Shown: one piece after another, positions 1 to 11,794 of the stretch
Layout: every line of letters starts with the position of its first letter
Position numbering within the stretch: position 1 is the first letter of the stretch
Program-made: the position numbers and the translations under genes
Notes under the pieces: model-generated
Told to the model about the DNA's origin: nothing
Databases searched by the model: none
The model's input: only the letters and a program-made list of their open reading frames with translations
Origin: Thinopyrum elongatum
Taxonomy: Eukaryota; Streptophyta; Magnoliopsida; Poales; Poaceae
Assembly (NCBI GenBank): GCA_011799875.1
Contig: CM022300.1
Location: 231,642,903 to 231,706,902, forward strand
Direction: 5' to 3'
DNA: 64,000 nucleotides

Positions 1-142
1 TGTGCATGTAACTTGCTTGCTCATGAAGACCTCGGGCATTTGAGGAAGCCCATCATTGGAATATACAAGTCAACTTCTATAATTAAAAATTCCCACTAAT
101 TATATGAAAGTGAAAGCATAGGAGACTCTATATATGAAAAAC
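1..142 (-). mobile_element. Element A (non-autonomous Gypsy), 3'-internal part left of the Copia insertion
   Basis: This stretch aligns with 23,660-23,800 inside element B (shared words include gaggaagcccatcattggaa and aattcccacta). After removing the Copia element it reads straight into 8478 onward, as the B copy does. It is therefore the 3' untranslated internal part of element A, whose 3' LTR lies left of the window. No coding sequence. Bases 138-142 (AAAAC) are one copy of the Copia TSD. Confidence 0.85.
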
Positions 143-1627
143 TATTGGGGAACGTAGTATTTCAAAAAATTTCCTACGATCACGCAAGATCTATCTAGGA
201 GATGCATAGCAACGAGACGGGAGAGTGTGTCCACGTATCCTCGTAGACCGAAAGAGGAAGCGTTTAGTAACGCGGTTGATGTACTATTGGGGTGCCCCCT
301 AGCCACGTATATAAAGGAGGGGAGGGAAGAGGTGGCCGACCCAAGAGGGGCGCGCCAGGTGTGGGGAATCCTACTAGGACTCCGCAGTCCAAGTAGGATT
401 CCCCTCCTCTTTCCTATTCCTAGTAGGAGAAGGAGGGAAGGAGGAAGAGGGGAGAAGGAAGGAGGGGGGCGCCGCCCCCTCCTAGTCCAATTCGGACCAG
501 CCCATGGGGGAGCGCGCGGCCACCCCTTGAGGCCCTTCTCTCCTTTCCCGTATGGCCCATTAAGGCCCACTACTTCCCCCGGCGAATTCCCGTAACTCTC
601 CGGTACTCCGAAAAATACCCGAATCACTCGGAACCTTTCCGATGTCCGAATATAGCCTTCCAATATATCGATCTTTACCTCTCGACCATTTCGAGACTCC
701 TCGTCATGTCCGTGATCTCATCCGGGACTCCGAACTATCTTCGGTCATCAAATCACATAACTCATAATACAAATCGTCATCGAATGTTAAGCGTGCGGAC
801 CCTATGGGTTCGAGAACTATGTAGACATGACCGAGACATATATCCGGTCAATAACAAATAGCGGAACCTGGATGCTCATATTGGCTCCTACATATTCTAC
901 GAAGATCTTTATCTGTCAAACCGCGTAACAACATACGTTATTCCCTTTGTCATCGGTATGTTACTTGCCCGAGATTCGATCGTCGGTATCTTCATACCTA
1001 GTTCAATCTCGTTACCGGCAAGTCTCTTTACTCGTTCCATAATGCATCATCCTACAACTAACTCATTAGTCACATTGCTTGCAAGGCTTATAGTGATGTG
1101 CATTACCGAGAGGGCCCAGAGATACCTCTCCGATACACGGAGTGACAAATCCTAATCTCGATCTATGCCAACTCAACAAACACCATCGGAGACACCTGTA
1201 GAGCATCTTTATAATCACCCAGTTACGTTGTGACGTTTGATAGCACACTAAGTGTTCCTCCGGTATTCGGGAGTTGCATAATCTCATAGTCATAGGAACA
1301 TGTATAAGTCATGAAGAAAGCAATAGCAACAAACTAAACGATCATAGTGCTAAGCTAACGGATGGGTCTTGTCCATCACATCATTCTCTAATGATGTGAT
1401 CCCGTTCATCAAATGACAACACATGTCTATGGCTAGGAAACTTAACCATCTTTGATTAACGAGCTAGTCAAGTAGAGGCATACTAGGGACATTCTGTTTG
1501 TCTATGTATTCACACATGTACTAAGTTTCCGGTTAATACAATTCTAGCATGAATAATAAACATTTATCATGATATAAGGAAATATAAATAACAACTTTAT
1601 TATTGCCTCTAGGGCATATTTCCTTCA
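143..1627 (-). repeat. 3' LTR of Copia element Z
   Basis: The 1485-bp LTR matches 6730-8472 throughout but lacks 258 bp present in the other copy (missing after about 276). Its outer end is mutated from TG to TA on the plus strand (tattgggg against tgttgggg). It contains a TATATAAA-type core promoter near 309-316 and a strong hairpin at 363-404. Open frames here are non-coding shadows. Confidence 0.93.
363..404. repeat. Hairpin inside the Copia 3' LTR
   Basis: A near-perfect inverted repeat: 19-nt arms beginning GGGGAATCCTACT with a 4-nt loop (ccgc) and a single mismatch. The same structure is conserved at 7208-7249 in the 5' LTR. Confidence 0.85.
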
Positions 1628-1642
1628 GCCTCCCACTTGCAC
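1628..1642 (-). other. Polypurine tract of Copia element Z
   Basis: Read on the minus strand the bases next to the 3' LTR are GTGCAAGTGGGAGGC, the purine-rich primer for plus-strand DNA synthesis found immediately upstream of Copia 3' LTRs. Confidence 0.8.
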
Positions 1643-3117
1643 TAGAGTCAATAATCTAGTTCACATCGTCATGTGATTTAACACCAATAGTTCACATCAC
1701 CATGTGATTAACACCCATAGTTCACATCGCCATGTGACCAACATCCAAAGGGTTTACTAGAGTCAATAATCGCCATGTGATTTAACACCAAAGGGTACTA
1801 AGGTGTGATCATGTTTTGCTTGTGAGAGAAGTTTAGTCAACGGGTTTGCCACATTCAGATCCGTATGTATTTTGCAAATTTCTATGTCTACAATGCTCTG
1901 CATTGAGCTACTCTAGCTAATTGCTCCCACTTTCAATATGTATCCAGATTGAGACTCAGAGTCATCCAGATCGGTGTTAAAGTTTGCATCGACGTAACTC
2001 TTTACGATGAACTCTTTATCACCTCCATAACCGAGAAATATTTCCTTAGTCCTCTTAGGTAACTAAGGATAACTTTGACCGCTATCCAGTGATCCACTCC
2101 TGGATCACTATCGTACCTCCTTGCTAAACTCATAGCAAGGCACACAACTGGTCTGGTACATAGCATGGCATACTTTATAGAACCTATGACTAAGGCATAG
2201 GGAATGACTTTCATTCTCTTTCTATCTTCTGCCGTGGTCGGGTTTTGAGTCTTACTCAATTTTACACCTTGTAACACAGGCAAGAACTCCTTCTTTGACT
2301 GTTCCATTTTGAACTACTTCAAAATCTTGTCAAGGCATGTAATCATTGAAAAATCTTATCAAGCGTCTTGATCTATCTCTATAGATCTTGATGCCCAATC
2401 TGTAAGTAGCTTCACCGAGGTCTTTCTTTGAAAAAACTCCTTTCAAACACTCCTTTATGCTTTCCAGAAAAAATTCTACATCATTTTCGATCAACAATAT
2501 GTCATTCACATATACTTATCAGAAAGACTGTAGTGCTCCCACTCACTTTCTTGTAAATACAGGCTTCATCGCAAGTCTGTATAAAACTATATGCTTTGAA
2601 CAACTTATCAAAGCGTATATTCCAACTCCGAGATGCTTGCACCAGTCCATAGATGGATCGCTGGAGCTTGCACACTTTGTTAGCACCTTTAGGATTGATA
2701 AAACCTTCTGGTTGTATCATATACAACTCTTCTTTTAATAAATCCATCAAGGATTGCAGTTTTGACATCCATTTGCCAGCTTTCATAAAATGCGGCAATT
2801 GCTAACATGATTCAGACAGACTTAAGCATCGATACGAGTGAGAAAATCTCATCATAGTCAACACCTTGAACTTGTCGAAAACCTTTTGCGACAATTCGAG
2901 CTTTGTAGATAGAAACACTACTATCAGCGTTCGTCTTCCTCTTGAAGATCCATTTATTCTCAATGGCTTGCTGATCATCGAGCAAGTCAACCAAAGTCCA
3001 TATTTTGTTCTCATACATGGATCCCATCTCAGATTTCATGGCCTCAAGCCATTTTGCGGAATCTGGGCTCATCATCGCTTCCTCATAGTTCGTAGGTTCA
3101 TCATAGTCTAGTAACAT
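1640..3117 (-). pseudogene. Copia reverse transcriptase / RNase H, broken
   Basis: RT copies element RNA into DNA and RNase H removes the RNA strand inside virus-like particles. The N-terminal RT part (2812-3117) has the Copia signature of a modified KW-AM-EM start and NKWIFK-R. The middle (2502-2798) carries the QPEGF and LQRSIYGL-Q-SR-W blocks. The C-terminal thumb/connection is 2002-2307 (YA-AIGS-YAMLCTRP type). These lie in different frames. The catalytic YVDD site reads Tyr-Val-Asn-Asp (codons 2501-2512), with a frameshift just upstream. RNase H survives only as fragments (1640-2000) with a DSESQSGY match and a large gap. Dead. Confidence 0.9.
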
Positions 3118-3138
3118 GACTTCCAGAACTGGATTACC

Positions 3139-4326
3139 TTACCACTCTGGTGCAGAACGTACTCTGGTTGACCTACGAGGTTCTGTAGTAACTTGATCTG
3201 AAGTTTCATGATCATCATCATTAGCTTCCTCACTAATTGGTGTAGGCATCACTGGAACTGATTTCTGTGATGAACTACTTTCCAATTCAAGAGAAGGTAC
3301 CACTACCTCATCAAGTTCTACTTTCCTCCCATTCACTTCTTTTGAGAGAAACTCCTTCTCTAGAAAGGATCCATTCTTAGCAACGAATATCTTGCCTTCG
3401 GATCTGTGATAGAAGGTGTACCCAACAGTCTCCTTTGGGTATCCTATGAAGACACTTTTCTCTGATTTGGGTTCGAGCTTATCAGGTTGAAGCTTTTCCA
3501 CATAAGCATCGCAGCTCCAAACTTTAAGAAACGACAGCTTAGGTTTCCTGCTAAACCACAGTTCATACGGTGTCGTCTCAACGGATTTAGACGGTGCCCT
3601 ATTTAACGTGAATGCAGCTGTCTCTAATGCATAACCCCAAAACGATAGTGGTAAATCGGTAAGAGACATCATAGATTGCACTATATCCAATAAAGTACGG
3701 TTATGACGTTCGGACACACCATTATGCTGTGGTGTTCCAGGTGGCATGAGTTTGTGAAACTATTCCACATTGTTTTAATTGAAGGCCAAACTCGTAACTC
3801 AAATATTCGCCTCTGCGATCAGATCGTAGAAACTTTATTTTCTTGTTACGATGATTCTCTACTTCACTCTGAAATTCTTTTGAACTTTTCAAATATTTCA
3901 GACTTATGTTTCATCAAGTAGATATACCCATATCTGCTCAAATCATCTGTGAAGGTCAGAAAATAACGATACCCGCCGTGAGCCTCAACACTCATCGGAC
4001 CGCATACATCGATATGTATTATTTCCAATAAGTCATTAGCTCACTCCATTGTTCCGGAGAACGGAGTCTTAGTCATCTTGCCCATGAGGCATGGTTCGCA
4101 AGCATCAAATGATTCATAATCAAGTGATTCCAAAAGTCCATCCGAATGGAGTTTCTTCATGCGCTTTACACCAATATGACCTAAACGGCAGTGCCACAAA
4201 ATATGTTGCATTATCATTATCAACTTTGCATCTTTTGGCATCAATATTATGAATATGTGTATCACTACGATCGAGATTTAATAAACCATTTATATTGAGT
4301 GTATGACCATAGAATGTTTTATTCAT
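3139..4326 (-). pseudogene. Copia integrase (with GAG-pre-integrase zinc region), broken
   Basis: Integrase inserts the cDNA into the genome. The HHCC zinc-binding region is visible at 4041-4326 (LWHCRLGHIG, then CEPCLMGKMTK). The core follows with IHIDVCGP and TFTDDLSRYGY near 3900-4040, then frameshifts and stops at about 3750-3900 where the second catalytic Asp should be. The C-terminal half is open at 3139-3747 and holds the catalytic-Glu region (NGVSERHNRTLLD) and the LPLSFWGYALETA block. Most Copia copies read IHTD where this one reads IHID. Not functional. Confidence 0.9.
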
Positions 4327-4442
4327 TTAAACAAAACAACAATTATTCTCTGACTTAAATGAATAACCGTATCGCAATAAACATGATCCAATCATATTCA
4401 TGCTCAACGCAAATACCAAATAACATTTATTTAGGTCCAACA

Positions 4443-4691
4443 CTAATCCCGAAGGTAGAGGGAGTGTGCGATGGTGATCTTATCAACCTTGGAATCACTT
4501 CCAACACACATCGTCACCTCGTTATTAACTAGTCTCTGTTCATTTTGCAACTCCTGTTTCGAGTTACTAATGTTAGCAACTGAACCAGTATCAAATACCC
4601 AGGGGCTACTATGAAAACTAGTAAAATACACATCAATAACATGTATATCAAATATACTTTTGTTCACTTTGCCATCCTTCTTATCCGCCAA
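4443..4691 (-). pseudogene. Copia aspartic protease segment
   Basis: An 82-residue frame contains WVFDTGS, the aspartic protease active-site Asp-Thr-Gly in its usual Copia context (SPWVFDTGSVANIS). It directly follows the gag zinc knuckle and precedes the integrase zinc region, the expected order. The frame stops before the flap region, so the protease is truncated relative to the family. The protease would mature the Gag-Pol polyprotein in the particle. Confidence 0.82.
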
Positions 4692-5462
4692 ATACTTGGG
4701 GCAGTTCTGCTTCCAGTGACCAGTCCCTTTGCAGTAGAAGCACTCAGTTTCAGGCTTAGCTCCAGACTTGGGCTTCTTCCCGGGAGTAGCAACTTTCTTG
4801 CTATTCTTCTTGAAGTTCCCCTTCTTCCCTTTGCCCTTTTCTTGAAACTAGTGGTCTTGTTAACCATCAACACTTGATGCTCTTTCTTGATTTCTACCTT
4901 TGTTGATTTCAGCATCACGAAGAGCTCGGGAATCGTTTTTGTCATCCCTTGCATATTATAGTTCATCACGAAGTTCCAGTAACTTGGTGATAGTGACTAG
5001 GGAATTCTGTCAATTACTATCTTATCCGGAAGATTAACTCCCACTTGATTCAAGCAACTGTAGTACTCAGACATTCTGAGCACATGCTCACTGGTTGAGC
5101 TATTCTCCTCCTTCTTGTAGGCAAAGTACTTGTCAGAGGTATCATACCTCTCGACACGAGCATGAGTCTGAAATACCAATTTCATCTCTTTGGAACATCT
5201 CATATGCTCCGTGGTGTTCAAAATGTTTTTGAAGTCCCGATTCTAAGTCGTAAAGCATGGTGCACTAAACTATCAAGTAGTCATCATATCGAGCTTGCCA
5301 AACGTTCATAACATCTGCTCCTGCTCCTGCAATAGGTCTGTCATTTAGCGGTGCATCAAGGACATAATTCTTCTGTGCAGCAATGAGGATAATCCTCAGA
5401 TCACGGAACCAGTCCGCATCATTGCTACTATCATCTTTCAACTTAGTTTTCTCTAGGAACAT
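4664..5462 (-). pseudogene. Copia Gag, frameshifted
   Basis: Gag forms the virus-like particle and binds element RNA. The start (5462) opens with a domain typical of Copia Gag (DWFRDLRIILIAAQKNYVLD); middle pieces lie at 4997-5221 and 4664-4969. A CCHC zinc knuckle, Cys-X2-Cys-X4-His-X4-Cys, is readable at 4701-4742 (CFYCKGTGHWKQNC). At least two frame changes separate the pieces, so no full Gag can be made. Confidence 0.87.
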
Positions 5463-6710
5463 ATCAAAAATAAAATAGGGGAGCTATACGCGAGCTATTG
5501 ATCTACAACATAATTTGCAAATACTACCAGGACTAAGTTTATGATAAATTAAAGTTCAATTAATCATATTACTTAAGAACTCCCACTTAGATAGACGTCC
5601 CTCTAGTCATCTAAATGATCACGTGATCCAAATCAACTAAACCATGTCCGATCATCACGTGAGATGGAGTAGTTTTCAATGGTGAACATCACTATGTTGA
5701 TCATATCTTCTATATGATTCACGCTCGACCTTTCGGTCTCAGTGTTCCTAGGCCATATCTACATATGCTAGGCTCGTCAAGTTTAACCCGAGTATTCTAC
5801 ATGTGCAAAACTGGCTTGCACCCGTTGTATGTGAATGTAGAGCTTATCACACCCGATCATCATGTGGTGTCTCGGCACGATGAACTGTAGCAACGGTGCA
5901 TACTCAGGGAGAACACTTGTACCTTGAAATTTAGTGAGGGATCATCTTATAATGCTACCGCCGTACTAAGCAAAATAAGATGCATAAAAGGATTAACATC
6001 ACATGCAATTCAATATGTGACATGATATGGCCATCATCATCTTGTGCTCTTGATCTCCATCATCGAAGCACCGTCATGATCTCCATTGTCACCGGCGCCC
6101 CAGCTTGATCTCCATCGTAGCATCGTTGTCGTCTCGCCAACTTATTGCTTCTACGACTATCGCTAACGCTTAGTGATAAAGTAAAACAATTACATGGCGA
6201 TTGCATTTCATACAATAAAGCGACAACCATAAGGCTCCTGCCAGTTGCCGATAACTTTTACAAAACATGATCATCTCATACAACAACGTATATCACATAT
6301 CATGTCTTGACCATATCATATCACAAGCACACCTTGCAAAAACAAGTTAGACGTCCTCTATTTTGTTGTTGCAAGTTTTACGTGGCTGCTATGGGTTTGG
6401 AAGAACCGATTCTTACTTACGCAAAACCACAACGTGGTGTAGTGATTGCCTTTTGATCTTCTAAAAGAACCCTCTTCATTGAAACCGGTTCAACTAAAGT
6501 GAGAGAGACAGACACCCGCCAGTCACCTTTAAGCAACGAGTGCTCGTAGCGGTGAAACCAGTCTCGCGTAAGCGTACGCGTAATGTCGGTCCGGGCCGCT
6601 TCATCTCACAATACCGCTGAACCAAGTAACAACTAGTAACGGCAAGCAATATGTATACACCCACGCCCACAACTCCTTTATGTTCTACTCGTGCAAATCA
6701 TCTACGCATA
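5463..6710 (-). other. Untranslated leader of Copia element Z
   Basis: About 1.25 kb lies between the PBS and the first Gag Met. Long leaders are usual for this lineage and carry packaging and dimerisation signals. I see no ORF or RNA gene in it. Confidence 0.75.
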
Positions 6711-6729
6711 GACCTGGCTCTGATGCCAC
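6711..6729 (-). other. Primer-binding site of Copia element Z
   Basis: The minus strand reads GTGGCATCAGAGCCAGGTC directly after the 5' LTR. It is one base off the initiator-Met tRNA complement TGGTATCAGAGC, the usual Copia primer. Its position fixes the 5' LTR on the right and the element on the minus strand. Confidence 0.88.
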
Positions 6730-8472
6730 TGTTGGGGAACGTAGTATTTCAAAAAATTTCCTACGATCACGCAAGATCTATCTAGGAGATGCATAGCAAC
6801 GAGATGGGAGAGTGTGTCCACGTACCCTCGTAGACCGAAAGCGGAAGCGTTTAGTAACGCGGTTTATGTAGTCGAACTTCTTCGCGATCCAACCGATCCA
6901 AGTACCGAACGTACGGCACCTCCGTGTTCAGCACACGTTCAGCTCGATGACGTCCCTCGTACTCTTGATCTAGTTGAGGCCGAGGGAGACTTCCGTCAGC
7001 ACGACGGCGTGGCGATGGTGATAATGAAGTTACCGGCGCAGGGCTTCACCTAAGTACTACGACGATATGACCGAGGTGTGTAACTGTGGAGGGGGGCACC
7101 GCACACGGCTAAGAGAAACTTTGATGTGCTATTGGGGTGCCCCCTGGCCACGTATATAAAGGAGGGGAGGGAAGAGGTGGCTGGCCCAAGAGGGGCGCGC
7201 CAGGTGTGGGGAATCCTACTAGGACTCCGCAGTCCAAGTAGGATTCCCCTCCTCTTTCCTATTCCTAGTAGGAGAAGGAGGGAAGGAGGAAGAGGGGAGA
7301 AGGAAGGAGGGGGGCGCCGCCCCCTCCTAGTCCAATTCGGACCAGCCCATGGGGGGGCATGCGGCCACCCCTTGAGGCCCTTCTCTCCATTCCCGTATGG
7401 CCCATTAAGGCCCACTACTTCCCCCGGCGAATTCCCGTAACTCTCCGGTAATCCGAAAAATACCCGAATCACTCGGAACCTTTCCGATGTCCGAATATAG
7501 CCTTCCAATATATCGATATTTACCTCTCGACCATTTCAAGACTCCTCATCATGTCCATGATCTCATCTGGGACTCCAAACTATCTTCGGTCATCAAATCA
7601 CATAACTCATAATACAAATCGTCATCGAACGTTAAGCGTGCGGACCCTACGGGTTCGAGAACTATGTAGACATGACCGAGACATATCTCCGGTCAATAAC
7701 CAATAGCAGAACCTGGATGCTCATATTGGCTCCTACATATTCTATGAAGATCTTTATCGGTCAAACCATATAACAACATACGTTATTCCCTTTGTCATCG
7801 GTATGTTACTTGCCCGAGATTCGATCGTCGGTATCTTCATACCTAGTTCAATCTTGTTACCGGCAAGTCTCTTTACTCGTTCCGTAAAGCATCATCCCGC
7901 AACTAACTCATTAGTCACATTGCTTGCAAGGCTTATAGTGATGTGCATTACCGAGAGGGCCCAGAGATACCTCTCCGATACACGGAGTGACAAATCCTAA
8001 TCTCGATCTATGCCAACTCAACAAACACCATCGGAGACACCTGTAGAGCATCTTTATAATCACCCAGTTATGTTGTGACGTTTGATAGCACACTAAGTGT
8101 TCCTCCGGTATTCGAGAGTTGCATAATCTCATAGTCATAGGAACATGTATAAGTCATGAAGAAAGCAATAGCAACAAACTAAACAATCATAGTGCTAAGC
8201 TAACGGATGGGTCTTTTCCATCACATCATTCTCTAATGATGTGATCCCGTTCATCAAATGACAACACATGTCTATGGCTAGGAAACTTAACCATCTTTGA
8301 TTAACGAGCTAGTCAAGTAGAGGCATACTAGGGACATTTTGTTTGTCTATGTATTCACACATGTATTAAGTTTCCGGTTAATACAATTCTAGCATGAATA
8401 ATAAACATTTATCATGATATAAGGAAATATAAATAACAACTTTATTATTGCCTCTAGGGCATATTTCCTTCA
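6730..8472 (-). repeat. 5' LTR of Copia element Z
   Basis: The 1743-bp LTR keeps TG..CA termini. It carries 258 bp (6863-7120) absent from the 3' LTR. A palindromic TATATA core (7153-7160) lies upstream of the expected transcript start on the minus strand and probably serves as the promoter. The hairpin at 7208-7249 is on the upstream side in transcript orientation. Confidence 0.92.
7208..7249. repeat. Hairpin inside the Copia 5' LTR
   Basis: Same 19-bp-arm, 4-nt-loop inverted repeat as at 363-404, unchanged between the two LTRs although the flanks differ by several substitutions. Confidence 0.85.
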
Positions 8473-8477
8473 AAAAC

Positions 8478-10600
8478 ATGGTGCTACTTTGAACCACAAG
8501 TGTGGAAAGGATAGTAACATTGCCCCTTCTCTCTTTTTTTTTCTTTTTTTCTTGGGCTCCTTTGGCCTTTTTTTTCATCCAGAGTCTCATCCCAACTTGT
8601 GGGGGAATCATAGTCTCCATCATCCATTCCTCACTTGGGACAAACCTCTAATAATGAATATGATGATCATCACACTTCTATTTACTTACAACTCGGAATT
8701 ACAACTCGATACTAGAGCAAAATATGACTATATGAATGCCTATGGTGGTGTACTAGGATGTGCAATGATCTAGAGTAACATGTATAGAAAATGATAACCA
8801 GTGGCTGAGCTACAAATACTATGTCAGCTATATGATGATGCAAAGCAATATGACAATGATGATGTGTGTCGTAAAAACAGAACGGTGGAAGTTACATGGC
8901 AATATATCTCAGAATGGCTATGGAAATGCCATAATAGGTAGGTATGGTGGCTGTTTTGAGGAAGATATAAGGAGGCTTATATGTGATAGAGCGTATCATA
9001 TCATGGGATTTGGATGCACCGGCGAAGTTTGCACCACATCTCAAGGTGAGAAAGGGCAATGCACAGTACCGAATAGGCTAGCAAATTGTGGAAAGGTGAG
9101 AGTGTGTATAATCCATGGACTCACATTAGTCATAAAGAACTCACATACTTATTGAAAAAGTTTATTAGCCCTCGAAGCAAAGTACTACTATGCATGCTCT
9201 TAGGGGGGGGGGGTTGGTAGGAGTTAACCATCGCGCGCCCCCGACCTTCACACAAAGGAAGACACTCAATAATAAATCATGCTCCAACTTTATAGCATAA
9301 CAAGAGATTATACGTGCATGCTTCAGGAATCACAAACCTTAACACCAATATTCTTACTAAACCACAATTACTCACTAGCACAACTTGCATGTTACTAGCT
9401 TTATATCGCAAAACTATTGCAAGGAATCAAACTTAACATATTCAGTGATCTACATGAAAGATTTTATTATATCCCCCTTGAATACCTATCATATTAGGAC
9501 CAAAGTCATAACTTGTACTAATTGCCATTACTATTATCAACTCTCAAAATGATATAAGTGAAGCATGAGAGTGCAACTATTTCTTTAAATTATAACCACC
9601 GTCGTGCTCTAAAAGCTAAGTGAAGCACTAGAGCAACTGCCTAGCTCAAAAGATATAAGTGAAGCACATAGATTATTCTAACAAATCACGAATAATGTGT
9701 GTCCCTCTCAAAAAGGTGTGTTCAGCAAAGATGATTGTGGCAAACTAAAAAGCAAACAAAGCAAAGACTCATATAATACACGACGCTCCAAGAAAAACTC
9801 ATATCATGTGATGAATATAAATATAGCTCCAAGTAATATTATCGACAGTTGGTAGAAGAAAGAGGGGATGCCTTTCGGGGCATCCCCAAGCTTAGATGCT
9901 TAGGAGTCCTTGAATATTACCTTGGGACGCCTCAGACATCCCCAATCTAGGCTCTTGCCACTCCTTATTCCTTTATCCATCTTGATCTCACTCAAAACTT
10001 GAAAACTTCAGCACACAAAACTCAATAGAAAACTCGTGAGATCAATTAGTATAACAAAGCAAATCACCACTTTAGGTACTGTTGTAAACCCATTCATATA
10101 TTATTATTGAATTATACCAACTACATTCTAACTTCACCATGGCTTATACCCCCTATACAATCCATAGATTCATCAAAACAAGCAAACAATGTAACAAAAT
10201 TAGAATGTGTCAAAAACAGAATAGTCTGTAATGATTCGAACAATGACCATACTTTTGGAACACCAAAAATTCTGAAAAATTAGGACAACGTGATAAATTG
10301 GTATATAATTCTTGTGTAAAAAATTTAGAATTTTATCACTGTCCAGTGAATTTTAATAATTCTGCTACAGTGTGCAAAAGTTTTTGTTTTCCCACAGAAT
10401 CAAAGCAGCTATCACCCAAATCATCCCAAAGGCTTTACTTGGCACAAAAACTAATTTAAACACAAAAACACAACCATAATAGTAGAATAATTGTGTGCAC
10501 ACCAAAAAACATAAAAATAACTAAAAAAATTAAGATAGCTATTGGGTTGCCTCCCAACAAGCACTATTGTTTTACGCCCCTATCTAGGCGTAATGCATAG
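8478..10600 (-). other. Non-coding 3' internal region of element A
   Basis: About 2.1 kb with no credible coding sequence; it aligns with B at about 23,805-25,830. It contains an internal copy of the PPT-like word gcatccccaagctta (9880-9894), a decayed second copy near 9935, a G tract near 9205, and near 10,550 a GGGAGGCAACCCAATA-type word that is also in B. Confidence 0.8.
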
Positions 10601-10607
10601 TTTCAAG

Positions 10608-11261
10608 TGTTTTCATCCTTGAAATTTATTCCATAGTTGGCCCACATAATAGATTCATATGATGGATTAATTCTCTTTATAGGGAAGTGTTCCATACCCT
10701 TCTTCAACGGAAATTGAAGTTTATATTCCCTTCTTTCATATCAATAATAGCACCTATGGTTCGGAAGAAAGGTCTACCAAGTATTATGGGACAAGATGGA
10801 TTGCAATCAATATCAAGCACAATGAAATCAATGGGAACATAATTACTTTTTTGCAATAATAAGAACATCATTTATTCTATCCAAATGTTTCTTAATAGTG
10901 GAATCCGCTAAGTGCAAATTAAGAGAACATTCATCCATATTGGTAAAACCTAGCACATCACAAAACGATTTTGCTATTATGGAAATGCTAGCACGCAAAT
11001 CACATAAAGCATTGCACTCATAATTTTAATTTGAACTTTAATGGTGGGTTCCCACCCATCATATAATTTCCTAGATATTGAAACCTCCAATTCTAGCTTT
11101 TCTTCTAAAGCTTTCATCATCGCTTCTATAATATGTTTAGTAAAAGCCTTATTTTGTTCATAAGCATTGGGTGAATTTAGCATGGATTGTAACAAGGAAA
11201 TACACTCAATTAAAGAACAACTATGATAATTAAAATCCTTGAAATCCAAAGAAGTGGGCAC
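10608..11261 (-). pseudogene. Gypsy (Athila-type) protease region of element A
   Basis: The frame 10977-11261 reads CISLLQSMLNSP and AFTKHI, then KLELEVSISRKLYDGWEPT, the conserved stretch before the protease in Triticeae Athila-like elements. A frame change follows. The expected CNALCDLGAS protease site lies near 10,990-11,020, and LHLADSTIKK and GMEHFP blocks follow in other frames, ending at a stop near 10,608. The element ends its coding capacity here, with no RT. Confidence 0.75.
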
Positions 11262-11426
11262 ATCCCTATTTAAAGTTTTTACCTCTCCAACCCACTTTTA
11301 TCAATTTTTTCATTAAGATTTCCACCCTCTGAACAATTGGGACGCCTTCTAGCTAAAATTGACTCTTCTACAGTCCCCTTTTCGTCAAGTTTAATATCAC
11401 TAAATGAAGATTCAATGGGTGTAACA

Positions 11427-11746
11427 TCAAATCATTTTAACATCTTCATCAAGATTGCGATAAAAACCGGGCGGAATCGCTTTTTCTAAGAATTCTCGCT
11501 TAGCCCTCAACGTAACGGTTCTTTCTGTACTTTCATCCATAGAGACATAAGGAGATTTAATGGATTCATTAATATCAAGCTTGGGTGGCAAAATCTTAGA
11601 TTTAAGATTTTCCACATCATGAACAACTCTATCTATGCTCCTAGACATATCCTCAAGTTTACTCAATTTTTCTTCTATCGTAGTGTTGAAAACCTTTTGA
11701 GCATTAATAAATTCCTTCATATTACTTTCAAGGTCAGAGGGCATCC

Positions 11747-11794
<48 letters not shown>

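Larger units (their letters stand above)
143..8472 (-). mobile_element. Element Z: Angela-lineage Copia LTR retrotransposon
   Basis: A complete but coding-dead Ty1/Copia element in minus orientation: 5' LTR 6730-8472, PBS, gag, protease, integrase, RT/RNase H, PPT, 3' LTR 143-1627. The protease-integrase-RT order is diagnostic of Copia. It is flanked by perfect 5-bp TSDs AAAAC (138-142 and 8473-8477), and removing it restores the sequence of element A. The LTR terminus, with the word tgccctagaggcaataata read on the minus strand, is what I recognise as Angela/WIS/BARE. By hand count the LTRs differ at about 40 of 1485 shared positions, so the insertion is fairly recent. Confidence 0.93.

Noticed and set aside
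142..663. ORFs of 173 and 122 residues in the Copia LTR (and 7050-7508)
   Set aside because: They lie in LTR sequence, read through the hairpin, and are composition artefacts without homology.
9200..9215. Poly-G run as G-quadruplex or regulatory site
   Set aside because: Single short homopolymer not conserved at the equivalent place in B; likely slippage or sequencing noise.
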